Of a DNA stretch of 64,000 nucleotides, positions 22,372 through 32,927 are shown in pieces. Source of the DNA: Phellopilus nigrolimitatus (lineage: Eukaryota > Basidiomycota > Agaricomycetes > Hymenochaetales > Hymenochaetaceae); assembly GCA_021029095.1 (NCBI GenBank), contig JAJOHG010000008.1:372001-436000 (forward strand), in the 5' to 3' direction. Below the pieces are notes generated by a model, which was given only the letters and a program-made list of their open reading frames with translations, had not been told where the DNA came from and searched no databases. The position numbers and the translations under genes are program-made. The first letter of the stretch is position 1. Each line of letters opens with the position of its first letter.

Positions 22372-24924
22372 ATGCCCTCCGCCGCGCGCGACTCCGAGAC
22401 CGCGCTGCCCCTGCTCGCCGCCGACGAAATGGAGCTCGCCGATCTCGACCTCGACGACCACCCCCACTTGCGGCAGTCCACGTCCCATTCTCAGCCCGCA
22501 AATCAGGGCGGACGCCCGTACAAACCCCGCAGCGATCACTTCCTCGGAGGCGCCGGCGCCAGCGCCCCGCCCAGGCCGTACCAACGGCGCACGCCGCTGC
22601 CCCTCCTCCAGCTCTTCATCCTCTCCGCGACCCGCCTCTCCGAGCCCATAGCATACACCCAGATCTTCCCCGTGAGCCATCCTCCGCTGAGCCATTTTTG
22701 CGGGCGTAATGCGTTCTAACGCGATCCGTCTTTCTTGTCTTTACGTATCTAGTACATCAACCAGGTACGAAAGCTAGTGCATAATGTCGCATAGAAATTA
22801 ATGACCAAAAATGTACTTAGATGGTGGAGGACATGAAAGTCACAGAAAAGCGCCAGGAAATCGGCTATTATTCCGGAGTGGTGGTGAGTGAAATCCGCCG
22901 CCCTTTCTCCCGTCTTTCTCCTGCTGCACTGAACTCGCCCACGTCTATGCAGGACAGCATATTCGCAGTCTGCCAGCTCTTCACCATCCTGCAGTGGGGC
23001 CGGCTATCCGGTCCGTCCTCCATCTTCCCTCCCTCTCCCCCCGCACTTCCTCTCACCCACGTGCACTTACAGACCGCATCGGCCGCAAGCCCGTCATCCT
23101 GCTCGGGATCGCGGGCGTCGCGCTCTCGACGGCGCTCTTCGGGCTCGCGCGCACCTTCTGGGCGGCCGTGCTCGCGCGCTCGCTCGCGGGCGCGCTCTCG
23201 GGCAACGCCGCCGTCGTGCAGAGCGTCGTCGGCGAGATCACGGACGAGACGAACCAGGCGCTCGCGTTCCCGCTCACCGGCCTCTCGTGGAGCCTCGGCT
23301 GCATCGTCGGCCCCATGATCGGGTGAGCTGCCCCCGCGCCTTTTTTTTTTTTTTTTTTTTTTTGGTTTAACTTTAATTTTAATTTTATTGGCGCAGGGGC
23401 AACTTCGCGAACCCGGAGAGGAACTTCCCGAACACGTTCGGCAGCGTCGCGCTGCTCAGGCAGTACCCGTACCTCCTCCCCTGCGTCGTCTCCGCCTTCC
23501 TCAGCGTCGCCTCGATCGTCGGCGGCCTCTTGTTCCTAAAAGAGGTATGTATATTTAATAATAATAATAATAAGACCCCATATTCAGAGGCGCATATAAA
23601 CACGCATATCTGACTAACAAAATTTGCTTATTCCCTCGCAGTCCCTCCCCTCTAAGATCCGCCTGAGCCCAGCGCTCCCCTCGCCGATCTCCGCGCGGTA
23701 CGCAGAGAAGGACGGCGGGGCCCCCGGCCCCGGCCCCGGCCCCGGCGACGAGGACCAGACGTCCGTGCGCTTCATCCTGTCGTCGCGCAGCATCCGCTCC
23801 GTGTTCCGCAACTACTTCCTGCTCTCCGTGCTCGGCACGTCCTTCGACGTCGTCTTCATCCTCCTCGCGTACACGCCCGTGCACCTCGGCGGGCTCTCGC
23901 GCACCGTACGTCCCGTCTCCCTCAAAGAACCTTCTTTTTTTTTCTTCTTCTTCTTCGAAAAAAGAGTGTAGATCGCTCACAGTCCCGATTTCCGATTTCC
24001 GATTTCCGATATATTCGTCCCGCGCACCCGTAAACGCTGCGCAACAGCCGGACGAGATCGGGTACGCGCTCGCGTTCAGCGGCGCCGCGGGCTCGCTCGT
24101 GCAGGTGTGCGTCTTCCCCGTGCTCCAGCGGCGCTTCGACAACGTGCCGCTCTACCGCGCGCTCATGCTCCTCTGGCCCGCGCTCTTCGCGCTGCTCCCC
24201 TTCCTCGGCGTGCTCGCGCGCTGGAGCGCGCCGCCCGCCGCGCTCGCCGCCTCCTCCTCCGCCTCCTCCTCCGTGGACATCGGCCTGGAGGGGATGGCGC
24301 CGGCGACGACGTACCCCGCGGGCGCGCTCCTGTGGACCGGCATCGGCGTCGCGCTCGCGGTGCTCCGCTGCGGGCACATGTGCTACTCGTGCGTGCTGTT
24401 TTCATCTTCCGGCTCTCCGGAACTATATAGATAGAAAGAAGAAAGAGAGAGAAAGAGAAAAAAACGGCTGATTCTTGTGTGGCTGTGTGTGCTGCAGGCT
24501 GAACACGATCCTGATCAAGAACGCCGCGCCCTCGCAGGAGGCGCTCGGCGCGACGTTCGGGCTCGCGCAGACGGTCGCGTGCGTCGCGCGCGCGGGCTCC
24601 CCCGCGTTCGTCAGGTGCGCTTCCCTCCCTCCCCTCCCCTCCCCTCCCCCTCTCCTCTCCCCTTCATCAGTATCTAGTATCCCAAAAAGCTAACCTGAAA
24701 AAAAAAAACCCCCCAATAGCTCGCTGTTCGCGATGTCGAAGAAGTACGAGCTGCTGGGCGGCAGCCTCGTGTGGGCGGTCATGTTCGCCGTCGCGCTGTG
24801 CGGCTGGTGGAGCACGCTGTACATCCGCGACGACGGCGGCAGCGCCGCCCGGGCCGAGCGCGCGCGCACCCGCTCGCACCATCTGCAGAAGGCGGACGAG
24901 GAGTGCGAGATGCGCATGCTGTAG
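22372..24924 (+). CDS. MFS transporter (fungal ZIFL-like type)
   Basis: Major facilitator superfamily membrane transporter, probably a proton-driven efflux or vacuolar carrier; substrate unknown. Ten exons (22372-22671, 22753-22764, 22821-22883, 22953-23010, 23073-23322, 23397-23544, 23642-23905, 24048-24388, 24498-24614, 24720-24924) join in frame to 585 residues. An acidic, polar N-terminus precedes the first helix (LLQLFILSATRLSEPIAYTQ). PYINQMVEDM follows, then MFS motif A (GRLSDRIGRKP, split by intron 4), several helices, a central loop with a GPGPGPG run, and a cytoplasmic tail rich in Arg and Glu. The arrangement (YINQM, GRKP, GGxxANP) fits the fungal family related to plant zinc-induced facilitator-like proteins. 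Exon 2 is only 12 nt and encodes YINQ. Poly(T) of 23 bp lies in intron 5. Confidence 0.9.
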
Positions 24925-25397
24925 GCTTTTTTTCCTTTTTCTTGAGGGGCGGGGCGGGGCGGGGCGGGGCGGAGGTGCAGGCCGCGCTAAAAAAAGGGAG
25001 GGAGGAGGCGTGGGTGTCTGGTCTACATGTATGCACGAGAAAAAAAGAAAAGAACGCTGTGTTGTATGTCGCTTGCGCGTTGCTGTAGTTCCGCGGATAT
25101 CGCTTTGTTTAGGTAGAATTTTGTATTCAGGAAACGTCAAAAATGGTAGATAAAATAGAAATCTGTGGTTGGCTCTCTAATAACGAGCACATGCGTACAT
25201 TGTACATTGTGCCCCCCCATGTACAAGTGCATTGAATTTGACCTGTCAACTTTCTCTTCCGGATTACGTAAAGTGGGACCAGCAGCGCGCTCGCCGGCTC
25301 GGTCCTCCTACGGTGCATAAAGGCATGAAGCATCAATTGTCTGGAGGCCGGAATTTAGCGAATTTCGGATTTCTTTTTTTAGTTTCGCTACAGTATA
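24925..25397. other. MFS gene 3' region
   Basis: Just after the stop is a run of five GGGGC units (24942-24972), then sequence without a recognisable gene up to the MITE at 25398. Confidence 0.5.
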
Positions 25398-25944
25398 CAG
25401 TAGGACCTCTCGTTAAGCTTACCTGTGGTTAAGCTTAACTTGTCAATAAGCTTGAGATTTTGTGTCCACGGACACGGTAGAACCGAAAAAGAAGCACGTT
25501 AAGCTTAAATGTACAATACGCTTAACGCTTAGCCATATTTTTGAAAATTAATTGGAAATAAGCTTAACGACAGGTCGCTTACATAAGTTTTTGGAGAGTC
25601 ACAGTTCATATTTCCTGTGGTTGATTTAGTACTGCAATTCTTGTCTTTTCCCAACATGTCTAGAGAGCTTGTTAGGCACTTGCAAAACTTGGTCGGTTCT
25701 TTCAGTTCTGCCCCGGAGATAATTTTGCACAAGCTCGTGCACTTTTACCGAAGATCAGAAATGAATTTCGCAGAGATATCAATGGATCTATTGAGCAGGC
25801 TGACATTAGGAAGTTTTTCTCGCAGTAAGTAGGAAAAAAATGCTATTTTTATGTAATTATGTAAGGCCGTGGATAAGCTTAACTTGTCGTTAAGCTTAGG
25901 CTCAGGTGTCCACCGAGGGTCAAGCTTAACGAGAGGTCCTACTG
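25398..25944. mobile_element. Tc1/mariner-pogo-like MITE
   Basis: A 547-bp non-autonomous element. The termini are a perfect 23-bp inverted repeat beginning CAGTAGGACCTCTCGTTAAG, flanked on both sides by TA, the target duplication of Tc1/mariner/pogo transposons. Inside each end lies a diverged direct subterminal repeat (GTGG-TTAAGCTTAACTTGTC followed by TAAGCTT), at about 25426-25452 and 25870-25897. A frame at 25617-25832 encodes 71 residues (VDLVLQFLSFPNMSREL) without a known domain, so no transposase is present. It sits about 390 bp before the protease transcript. Confidence 0.85.
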
Positions 25945-26206
25945 TATATTAAGCAATTTTAAACGCATTTTAATCATTATTACGTCGTCTCGTTCGCATC
26001 TGTTCCAAGCAGCGCACGTTTGAGACATTCTATGGAAAGCAAAACTAGCTCAGGTTACATGTAGCGAGGTTGTGTCATGGCGGCGGTGGGACGAAATGCG
26101 ACGCGTCGAGACGCGCTGTATGCGCCGGCATGACGCGGCAGCCTAATTAGGATAGGGGACCAAACTTCAATCGTTTCATTCTCAACTGTCATTATTTATG
26201 AAAACG

Positions 26207-26216
26207 ACTATAAAGT
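26207..26216 (+). promoter_or_regulatory. TATA-like element of protease gene
   Basis: GACTATAAAG lies about 120 bp before the 3' end of the untranslated first exon (26333). It is the best TATA candidate between the MITE and the gene. Confidence 0.4.
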
Positions 26217-26332
26217 TCTACCGTTTCGTCGTACATGTATACTAAGCTCTCCGTTGTATTTGGCTCTCCCACACGTTGACTTCGCGTCTGCCTGCTCCCT
26301 CGGAAATATCACTCGCTTCTCGTCCTTTTTCA

Positions 26333-28158
26333 AGTACGTCGCTTTATACTTTCTTGCTTGTCTCGTCGTGTGCTGACTCCTTGTTTTCTTTTCTCCTACT
26401 CTCTCGTCGACAGTGACTACCTTCGCGCGTCTTAACCTCGATACGAGGTTCCTTGATACCTGCAGAGATTACGCCAAGCCGGTTGCGAACAAATCCTCTC
26501 TTTCAGGCGATCCCGACGCCTCCAAGACGACCCGCCTCACAGACAAGTACCCCAATGCGTTCAGCGACTTTTATGGCTGCGGCACTCCTTGTGTTTTCAA
26601 GTCTGGCCCCAGCTGGCCTGTCAACAAGGGACCCCAAGCCCAGGGAATCGTCCGCGAGGCGCGTCCAATCTACGATCACCCCATCCAGCCTGTCTGGCTA
26701 GATATCGGCACAAAAATCAGCCAAGCGCTCGACTCCATGGCCGTCAAGTGGACATCCATTGGCCCTCGCGCCTACGCCAACGCAGGGAAGTCAGAGCTAC
26801 TCTGTCCTTTTGTCTTACGCGTCGGTGTGGTCCCCCACTCCCTCCTCTATGAGGACGCCGTTGCCGCTACAACCATCGTCGAGAAGATTTTCACCGAGGC
26901 CAGCTTCGAGCCTCCCGTGGTGGCCTTCGTCGAGTCGTTGGTAACTCGCTCAGCAGGTCCCAAGCTGCTCCCCTTTAATCCTCTCCTCGACGACATCCCC
27001 GAACTGCGAAAGCCGTTCACCCCTACTCTCGGTCTCGCCATTGCTCCCAGCAAGTATCCCTTCTACGAGGGAACAGCCTCTCTCTACTATCGCCTCTCTG
27101 GAAACAACAACGGTATCGCTGTCTTAACCTGCGCCCACGTCGCACGTCCCCTCCCCGTCTACCCCAACACAGGCTTGACGGGTAGTCATCGTGAGGGGAT
27201 CGTCGCCCTCGGCACTATGGCCTACAATAATGCCGTCGAATCCATCATGGCTGCTATCGGCAACCGCCTTCAATCCATCGATTCCTGGAACCGTTCAATT
27301 CAAAGGCTGGGGGAGGCTGTCGAGGGGGAAAATCCCATGGTTACCGAGAGGCGCAATGAGTTCTTGCATTTGGTTGAGAAGGCTGAGAAAGAGATCGAGG
27401 AGGCGAACAAGCTGCACAATGAGGTCACCAAAAACCTCACCACGATTGAGCAGCGCACCATTGGCCACGTCCTCCACTCGGAGAAGATCGAGGTCTCGGT
27501 CGAGCCCCACGGATATACCAAGGACTGGGCTCTCATCGAGCTGGTCAAGGGCAAGATCGATTGGGACGCCTTTCAAGGGAACAAGGTTTTTGTTGGTACG
27601 TCTTATCTATCGTCTTCGCTTCTTCAGTTTTCGCTGACAATTATTTTTCTTTCCTTTGCAGGTGGCAACTTCTCAGTCGCTGACTATGGAAACATCATGT
27701 TCCCTCAACCGGACGATCGCAAGAACTACGTTTACCCCGACGACGGTCTTCTACAAGCCTTTGGCGTCGTCCAGGATAGCGACCTTCGAAAGCCCCAGCA
27801 CCTCGATGCCAATAAGGAGAAGTGCCTGCTCGTCGTCAAAAACGGATTAGCCACGGGCACCACCATCGGTCGTGTTAACGGTCTCGAGTCTTTCACCCGC
27901 ACTTACGAAACGTACGGCATCTCTCACACGTCCATCGAAATCGCTGTTTTGCGCTACGGGTCGCCCGGCAGGTTTTCGGACGGGGGTGACTCGGGGTCGA
28001 TCGTCCTCGACAGGGAGGGCCGCATTGTTGGAATCCTGACCGGTGGCGAAGGCCCTACTGACGAAACAGACACCACTTACCTCACCCCGTATTGGTGGAT
28101 CGAGAAACAGATCAAGGAAAAGTTCCCCGACATCGCCCTCTACGAACGTGTCGAGTAG
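26333..28158 (+). CDS. Trypsin-like serine protease with helical insertion
   Basis: Putative intracellular serine protease, 559 residues. The catalytic triad is visible: His242 in VLTCAHVAR, Asp371 in GYTKDWALIEL and Ser505 in FSDGGDSGSIVLD. About 129 residues separate His and Asp, far more than in trypsin; the extra part (about 255-345) is rich in Glu, Lys and Leu (FLHLVEKAEKEIEEANKLHN) and looks like a coiled coil. There is no signal peptide or membrane segment. The long frame has no ATG at its start. An intron 26334-26413 (gtacgt...ctgac...cag) joins A at 26333 to TG at 26414, making the ATG by splicing. The second intron, 27596-27661, is 66 nt and has no stop in frame, so retention would give a 581-residue form. 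Such proteins occur in Agaricomycetes; substrates are unknown. Confidence 0.8.
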
Positions 28159-28606
28159 AAATGTCGCAAGCTCGACGGCCCTGATCTATATAGTGGTTCA
28201 ATCCATACGATGAATCATTTCAGTTCATTCTTCACATGTCAGTCTTCGGTTCCCCTAGCGTAAACCTTGTGCAATCCTTATCAACAGCTATGATCTTGAG
28301 CGGGTTTGACGTGGAGGACGAGTGGTAGACCCAGGCTTGCGCCGGAGATATTTCGTCTTGGGAAAACTAATGGACAGCGTCGGACAGCGGCGTATCGAAG
28401 ATTGCGGCAATGATGCTTTCAAGTGCTTTGATCATGAACTGCTGGCTGGGATGGGAAGCTTTCCCCGAGGCAAGTTCACTCGTGCGTTTTGAGGTCAGGT
28501 CCAAGCAACTTTCTTACATATTGCAAAACAACGTACATACATACAAACGTAAGTACAAGCATGTCAGTTCAACCAGGCCCTGTCTTCGGTCCGGTCCCGA
28601 TGGCGC
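28159..28606. other. Convergent spacer between protease and P450-3
   Basis: The protease 3' region is followed from about 28490 by the P450-3 3' flank. This flank is nearly identical to that of P450-6 (46500-46620), with shared ACGTACATACATACAAACGTA. No gene. Confidence 0.6.
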
Positions 28607-31036
28607 TCATCCGGAAGACTCGACCGCCTGGCGGATCAGCGACGCTGTCTTCTCAGAGCGCGGGGTGATGCTGCACTTGAATGGCTTGGGATGCCTTGCA
28701 GAAATTCTATGAGCACAACAGGACACGCTTAGAAAGCGTCTTCACATGAATAACTGACCGTACGAAGTTTGTGGTGTACTCTTCAGTCGGCGTGATCGGG
28801 ACGCCGTTTTCGTCGAGCGCCTTCTCGATGTTGAAGGCGGACAGCATGGACGCTACGCCGAGGAACATCTTATATGATCCGTTGTGGTACAATCAGTATG
28901 CCCGTTAACCTATCGACGAAGTCTTTGAACTTACGGTGCTTCCTGCGAAATACCGGCCTGGGCAAATCCTATTCGAAGATATTCCCGCGTTCAATCAAGA
29001 ACCGACATCTTCATAAGCAAGTCCTTGAAACGATGCTCACCGGCGGCCTATTCCAAAGGTGATCTTGTTGACGTCAACAGGCATCTTCTTCCCTTCTGCA
29101 GGCAGCCACCTATCAGGAATGAATTTCTCCGGCTCTGGGTACTCCTTAGGATCCCGCAACATGGCCCTTTGATCATTCCATGTAAATTAATTTGAAAAAA
29201 GCTTTCTATAAAGAGCCTACCAGAGATTTGAGTAAACGGTGGTGCCGGCCGGGATGAAATAGCCGTTGTAAACGTCATCCTCAGTAGCGGTGTGTGCAAC
29301 GCCTGACGATATCGATTAAAATCAATAAAATCCTTCAAACACACAAAAGCGGGTCGACGAACCCAATGGCGCAACTATTTGCCATCTTTCAAAGATACAT
29401 AATTATGGAGCAAATGTCATCACCGACGCCTCTTATCTTTTACGAACAGACGCACCTCATAGCCTCTTTACAGAGCGCATCCACGAATGGCAGATTTGGA
29501 CGGTCCTCCATCGTCGGAAGGTTGTCCTTTCCTATAACTCTATCCACTTCTTCTTGTCCGCGTCGTTGCGCCTCGGGATTTAGAACCACAGCCAAGATAA
29601 ATGTGAGCAGTGTGGTGGCGATCTTGGCGGATGCCGGAAAAAGCATAACTGCGTTCCTTACTCTGAATCACATAAGGTAGGAAGTCCAACTTACCGTGTC
29701 TGCGCCACCTGTTGTCGACCATCATTAGCAGCTAGCTGAAAGAACCACATTCAAACATACCCGAATGCATAACCCCTGTGGTCTTAGCGATGAGGTCTTC
29801 GTCAACTATGATGCCATTTTCAGCCGTCTTCAATTCTATTAGTTTGCTTGTGATCGAAGGAGCTGCTGTGCCGTCGGCCTAAGAAACTCGCGGGTTAAAT
29901 AAATAATATCCTATGCGAGTCCACAAGAAACAAGGACTCGCAATTATCGCTTTCGCCATCTCGTGCGGCTCGTGATACATAGCCATCGAATACTTGTATC
30001 CTTCCTTCGCGATTGCGTGGAAACTAGCACCTGGGAACCAAGTAGGGAGGTAACGTACTGTTTCGCGGCGGGGATTGCCGTGAGTCAGTTAGCTTCGACG
30101 AAGAAAGAAGTCGGGCTACTCACACCAAGGAAGAGCGTTCACGAGGAAGAAGCCCTCAGACACAGCGGCGGCCGTCAATCCTTTATCCGCGATCTCGACA
30201 TACGGGTCGTTTGATTCCGCGACTGAAAGAGATGCTTAGTCTCGCCGCATACGCGCATCGGGGTAAAACAAACATGCCTTGATAGCCATAGGTGACCATC
30301 ATTATCGATTCGCCAGCTGAACTGCGATTTAATTGAATATAAACCGAGCAGACAGAATAAACGGCAGAACGTACTGTCTCAGGATCTCAGGAAATTTATC
30401 GGGGGTGTCCAAAAGCCTCAATAGCATCTTGTGAGCGGATCGCGTCTGCAGCTCGGCGTAGTTCGCTACAGCAGACGGTTGGAAATAGCGATACGCCGTC
30501 TGTCTGAACTTCCTGAGTTCATCTCCGTAAGGCATGAAGGGTGGGAACCATTGTGAAAAACCCTCGCTAAAATTAGATGATGAGGACGACGACGACGACG
30601 ACGAGAGTGAAATTAGTAAACTTCAAATCAAGCGGAATGCATGGCTTACAGGTCGAGCATGACATTTTCCGGCCGCGACGAGTAGTTGTGGCCGCGCTTC
30701 TCGAATAAGTCGACGGCGGCCTCATAGGTGTTCAAAAAGAGGTAGCGAGTGCCAAAATTCTGAAGGAACACCAAGGCCCCTAATGAGTGGGAGTGTTTAA
30801 CAAAATGTGAAGGCCTGTCTGGACTTTCAAGATTCACCATACTGCTCTCCCCACTGTCGCGCTTTCTCCCATTCCTCGCTGGGCGGCATATCAAAGTAGT
30901 TTCCTACCAAAGGCAGTCCCTTTGGTCCAGGGGGATACTTCAACGCTTGATCGCGCTGTTTGCGCCAGGAGTGCCATGATTTCAGGCATTTCAGAGCACA
31001 AGCAAGGGCAAGAGCGTCGACTAGATAAACAAGCAT
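28607..31036 (-). CDS. Cytochrome P450 monooxygenase, copy 3
   Basis: Intact-looking copy at the inner end of the right-hand array. It starts MLVYLVDALALACALKCLK, then SWHSWRKQRDQALKYPPGPK, GDELRKFRQTAYRYFQPSAV, the ExxR helix CKEAMRC/W and the heme loop RRICPGRYFAGST; it ends VESSG. The 14-nt I-helix exon is at 29695-29708, and its first base change turns AGADT into GGADT, unlike all other copies. The GC-donor intron starts at 30277. A GAC microsatellite (30583-30603) marks the second intron. It has promoter type B, shared with P450-5, but the 3' flank type of P450-6, so it is a recombinant. No SRP19 remnant follows its upstream block, unlike P450-4 and P450-5. Confidence 0.87.
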
Positions 31037-32927
31037 GTCTTGCTCGAGTTCACATCAAACGGAAATAATGAAAGTGGGCCTTTTATACCAAGTGCCGCAA
31101 AGTTTACCCCCGAATCTTGAGTTAGTCCTAAGAAGCCGTAAGATATAAATGAGGACGTGTGAAGTAGCTCTTTGCATCCGAGATAGAGACTGAGCACACA
31201 CGGTCGAGTAGGGAATTCAAATTTCAGGAAACACAGAAGTAAGGAGACAGGCCAATGCGGGTTCCCGAAACTTGAGATTACCTTCCGAAAGGGGCGTTTC
31301 GAAGGAAGGTATAGATGAGATTGGGAAAGGAACCGAAACCGAAAGCAATAGAGGAAGCAGTAGCTCCAAACTCTTAGCCTACCAATTGTATGCACCTCAC
31401 GCCAAATGCACAGAAGCAAACCTTAAGTCGTCGCCTTATAATCGCACGAAGAAGCGAAGAACTTTGAACCCAAATCAAATACTGAACCACCAAATCAGTT
31501 TATATCCGAATGTCGACGAAAAGAGTCAGGTATCTTCCACTTGCTAGTACAAGCTTCCCGCGTACGAGTCACGGGAATCGAGCAAATCTCCATAGCGAAC
31601 AATAATGTCAGATAACGTCGTCGAGGAAGACGGTGGAAGCTCGTTCAGGCCGATTTTAACGTCTCGGAAGGCCTTGCACCAAGCAAAGCATAAAAAATGC
31701 GAAGCACAAATCGCGCGGGATGACAGCTGTGTGCACAGCTACGTTGCGGAGATATGAGCGGTACGCATTCGTAATTGCACTTTAAGAAGAACGATCGTCA
31801 AAGAGAAAACGCAGCACACATACAGCACTGCCTTCCTTCCCGAATACCGTTCCTGAGACCACTTGTAGCTCCTTTCGTCCGCTGAGATACCCGGCCCACG
31901 AGATATCTCCAATCTCATTCGCGACGAAGCTCAGCAAGCGCCACGAGGTAGTGCGCAATACGAAAAGCGATTTCGCATTAGATTGGAATTATTTCGGGAA
32001 CGCCGACGAAGTGGTGTACGTAACTTCCATTTGTCCGTCTTCGTACGAGTCAAGCGAATGGCAATGGCAGATAACACTGTCGAACAGAGTTTAGAGCGAG
32101 CCTCCAGCAATGCAGAGTAGCTGGGCACGATGCACGCGAACTGTTGCTCAATGTCTGGCGAGTTGGACCACGTTCTTTTGACGCGAAGGCGAAGGAAACA
32201 GCATCCCTAGTCCGTCGTCTGAAAACGGTGGATCTATTAGGGAAAGAAAGGGTGAGAAAATTAGCTACTGTTCTTATTGATTGGGATGAGTAGAGACGGA
32301 TAAGCGTTCGAGAAGAAGCTCCTCGAATACTGGTGCGTGCTAAATAGTAGCGGCGTCGAAAGAAATTGCATGGGCCCATATTATAAAAATTGTAAGTAAA
32401 ACTGGAATGTTTATTTGCTGAACTCTATTTTCTTCGCAGAAGGCACGGGGTCACACAGTCACGCGTAGTCACATGATCTGTTTTTGAGAGCCTAAAGTTA
32501 CGGGAGCTTCGCCCCCAATAATTTAACTAGAACCAGAGCCGCACCTTCAGGTGGTAAAATCCTATACGACCACCGAAGCAATCCACCGGAAGCGTTTTGG
32601 AAGCGCATCAGTCATGATAGATACTTCGGTGCTAGAGTTTCCGTTTGAGCCTCTTTTTGCTGCGGATTGAAGAAAAATCTACTTCCGAGAACATAAGATG
32701 AACCGGTCGGTACATCTCATTTTTTTTTCAAACACACTTTGTAGTCAGCGAACCGCAAATACTAGCCGCAAATACTTCCTTTTCTCCTAGTCTGACAATA
32801 CAGACAGCCTTGATATGAAGGTCCCCACCAACGTCATTCCGAAACACACGCACATACACATTTGCAATCCAGCAGCAAGCAATGCATTCTCAGATCCTCA
32901 AGCAAATTTACATCCAGATCCGGCGAC
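31037..32927. other. P450-3 promoter region and P450-4 3' flank
   Basis: A TATA-like CTTGGTATAAAAGG (minus strand, 31079-31092) lies about 45 bp before the P450-3 ATG. Sequence 31037-31840 matches the P450-5 upstream (type B). From 31840 to 32376 it matches the shared P450-upstream block, which stops abruptly after GAAATTGCATGGGCCCAT. A short dispersed repeat follows (about 32445-32515, with GGGAGCTTCGCCCCC), then the P450-4 3' flank, which matches that of P450-2. The frames here are short and interrupted; no gene supported. Confidence 0.6.

Noticed and set aside
24942..24972. GGGGC tandem as a promoter GC-box cluster
   Set aside because: It is just after the MFS stop codon with no downstream gene start nearby, so a simple repeat in the 3' region is more likely.
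26413..26415. GTG start codon for the protease gene
   Set aside because: The GTG overlaps a good cag acceptor, and removal of the preceding intron gives a true ATG in frame, so a non-ATG start is not needed.
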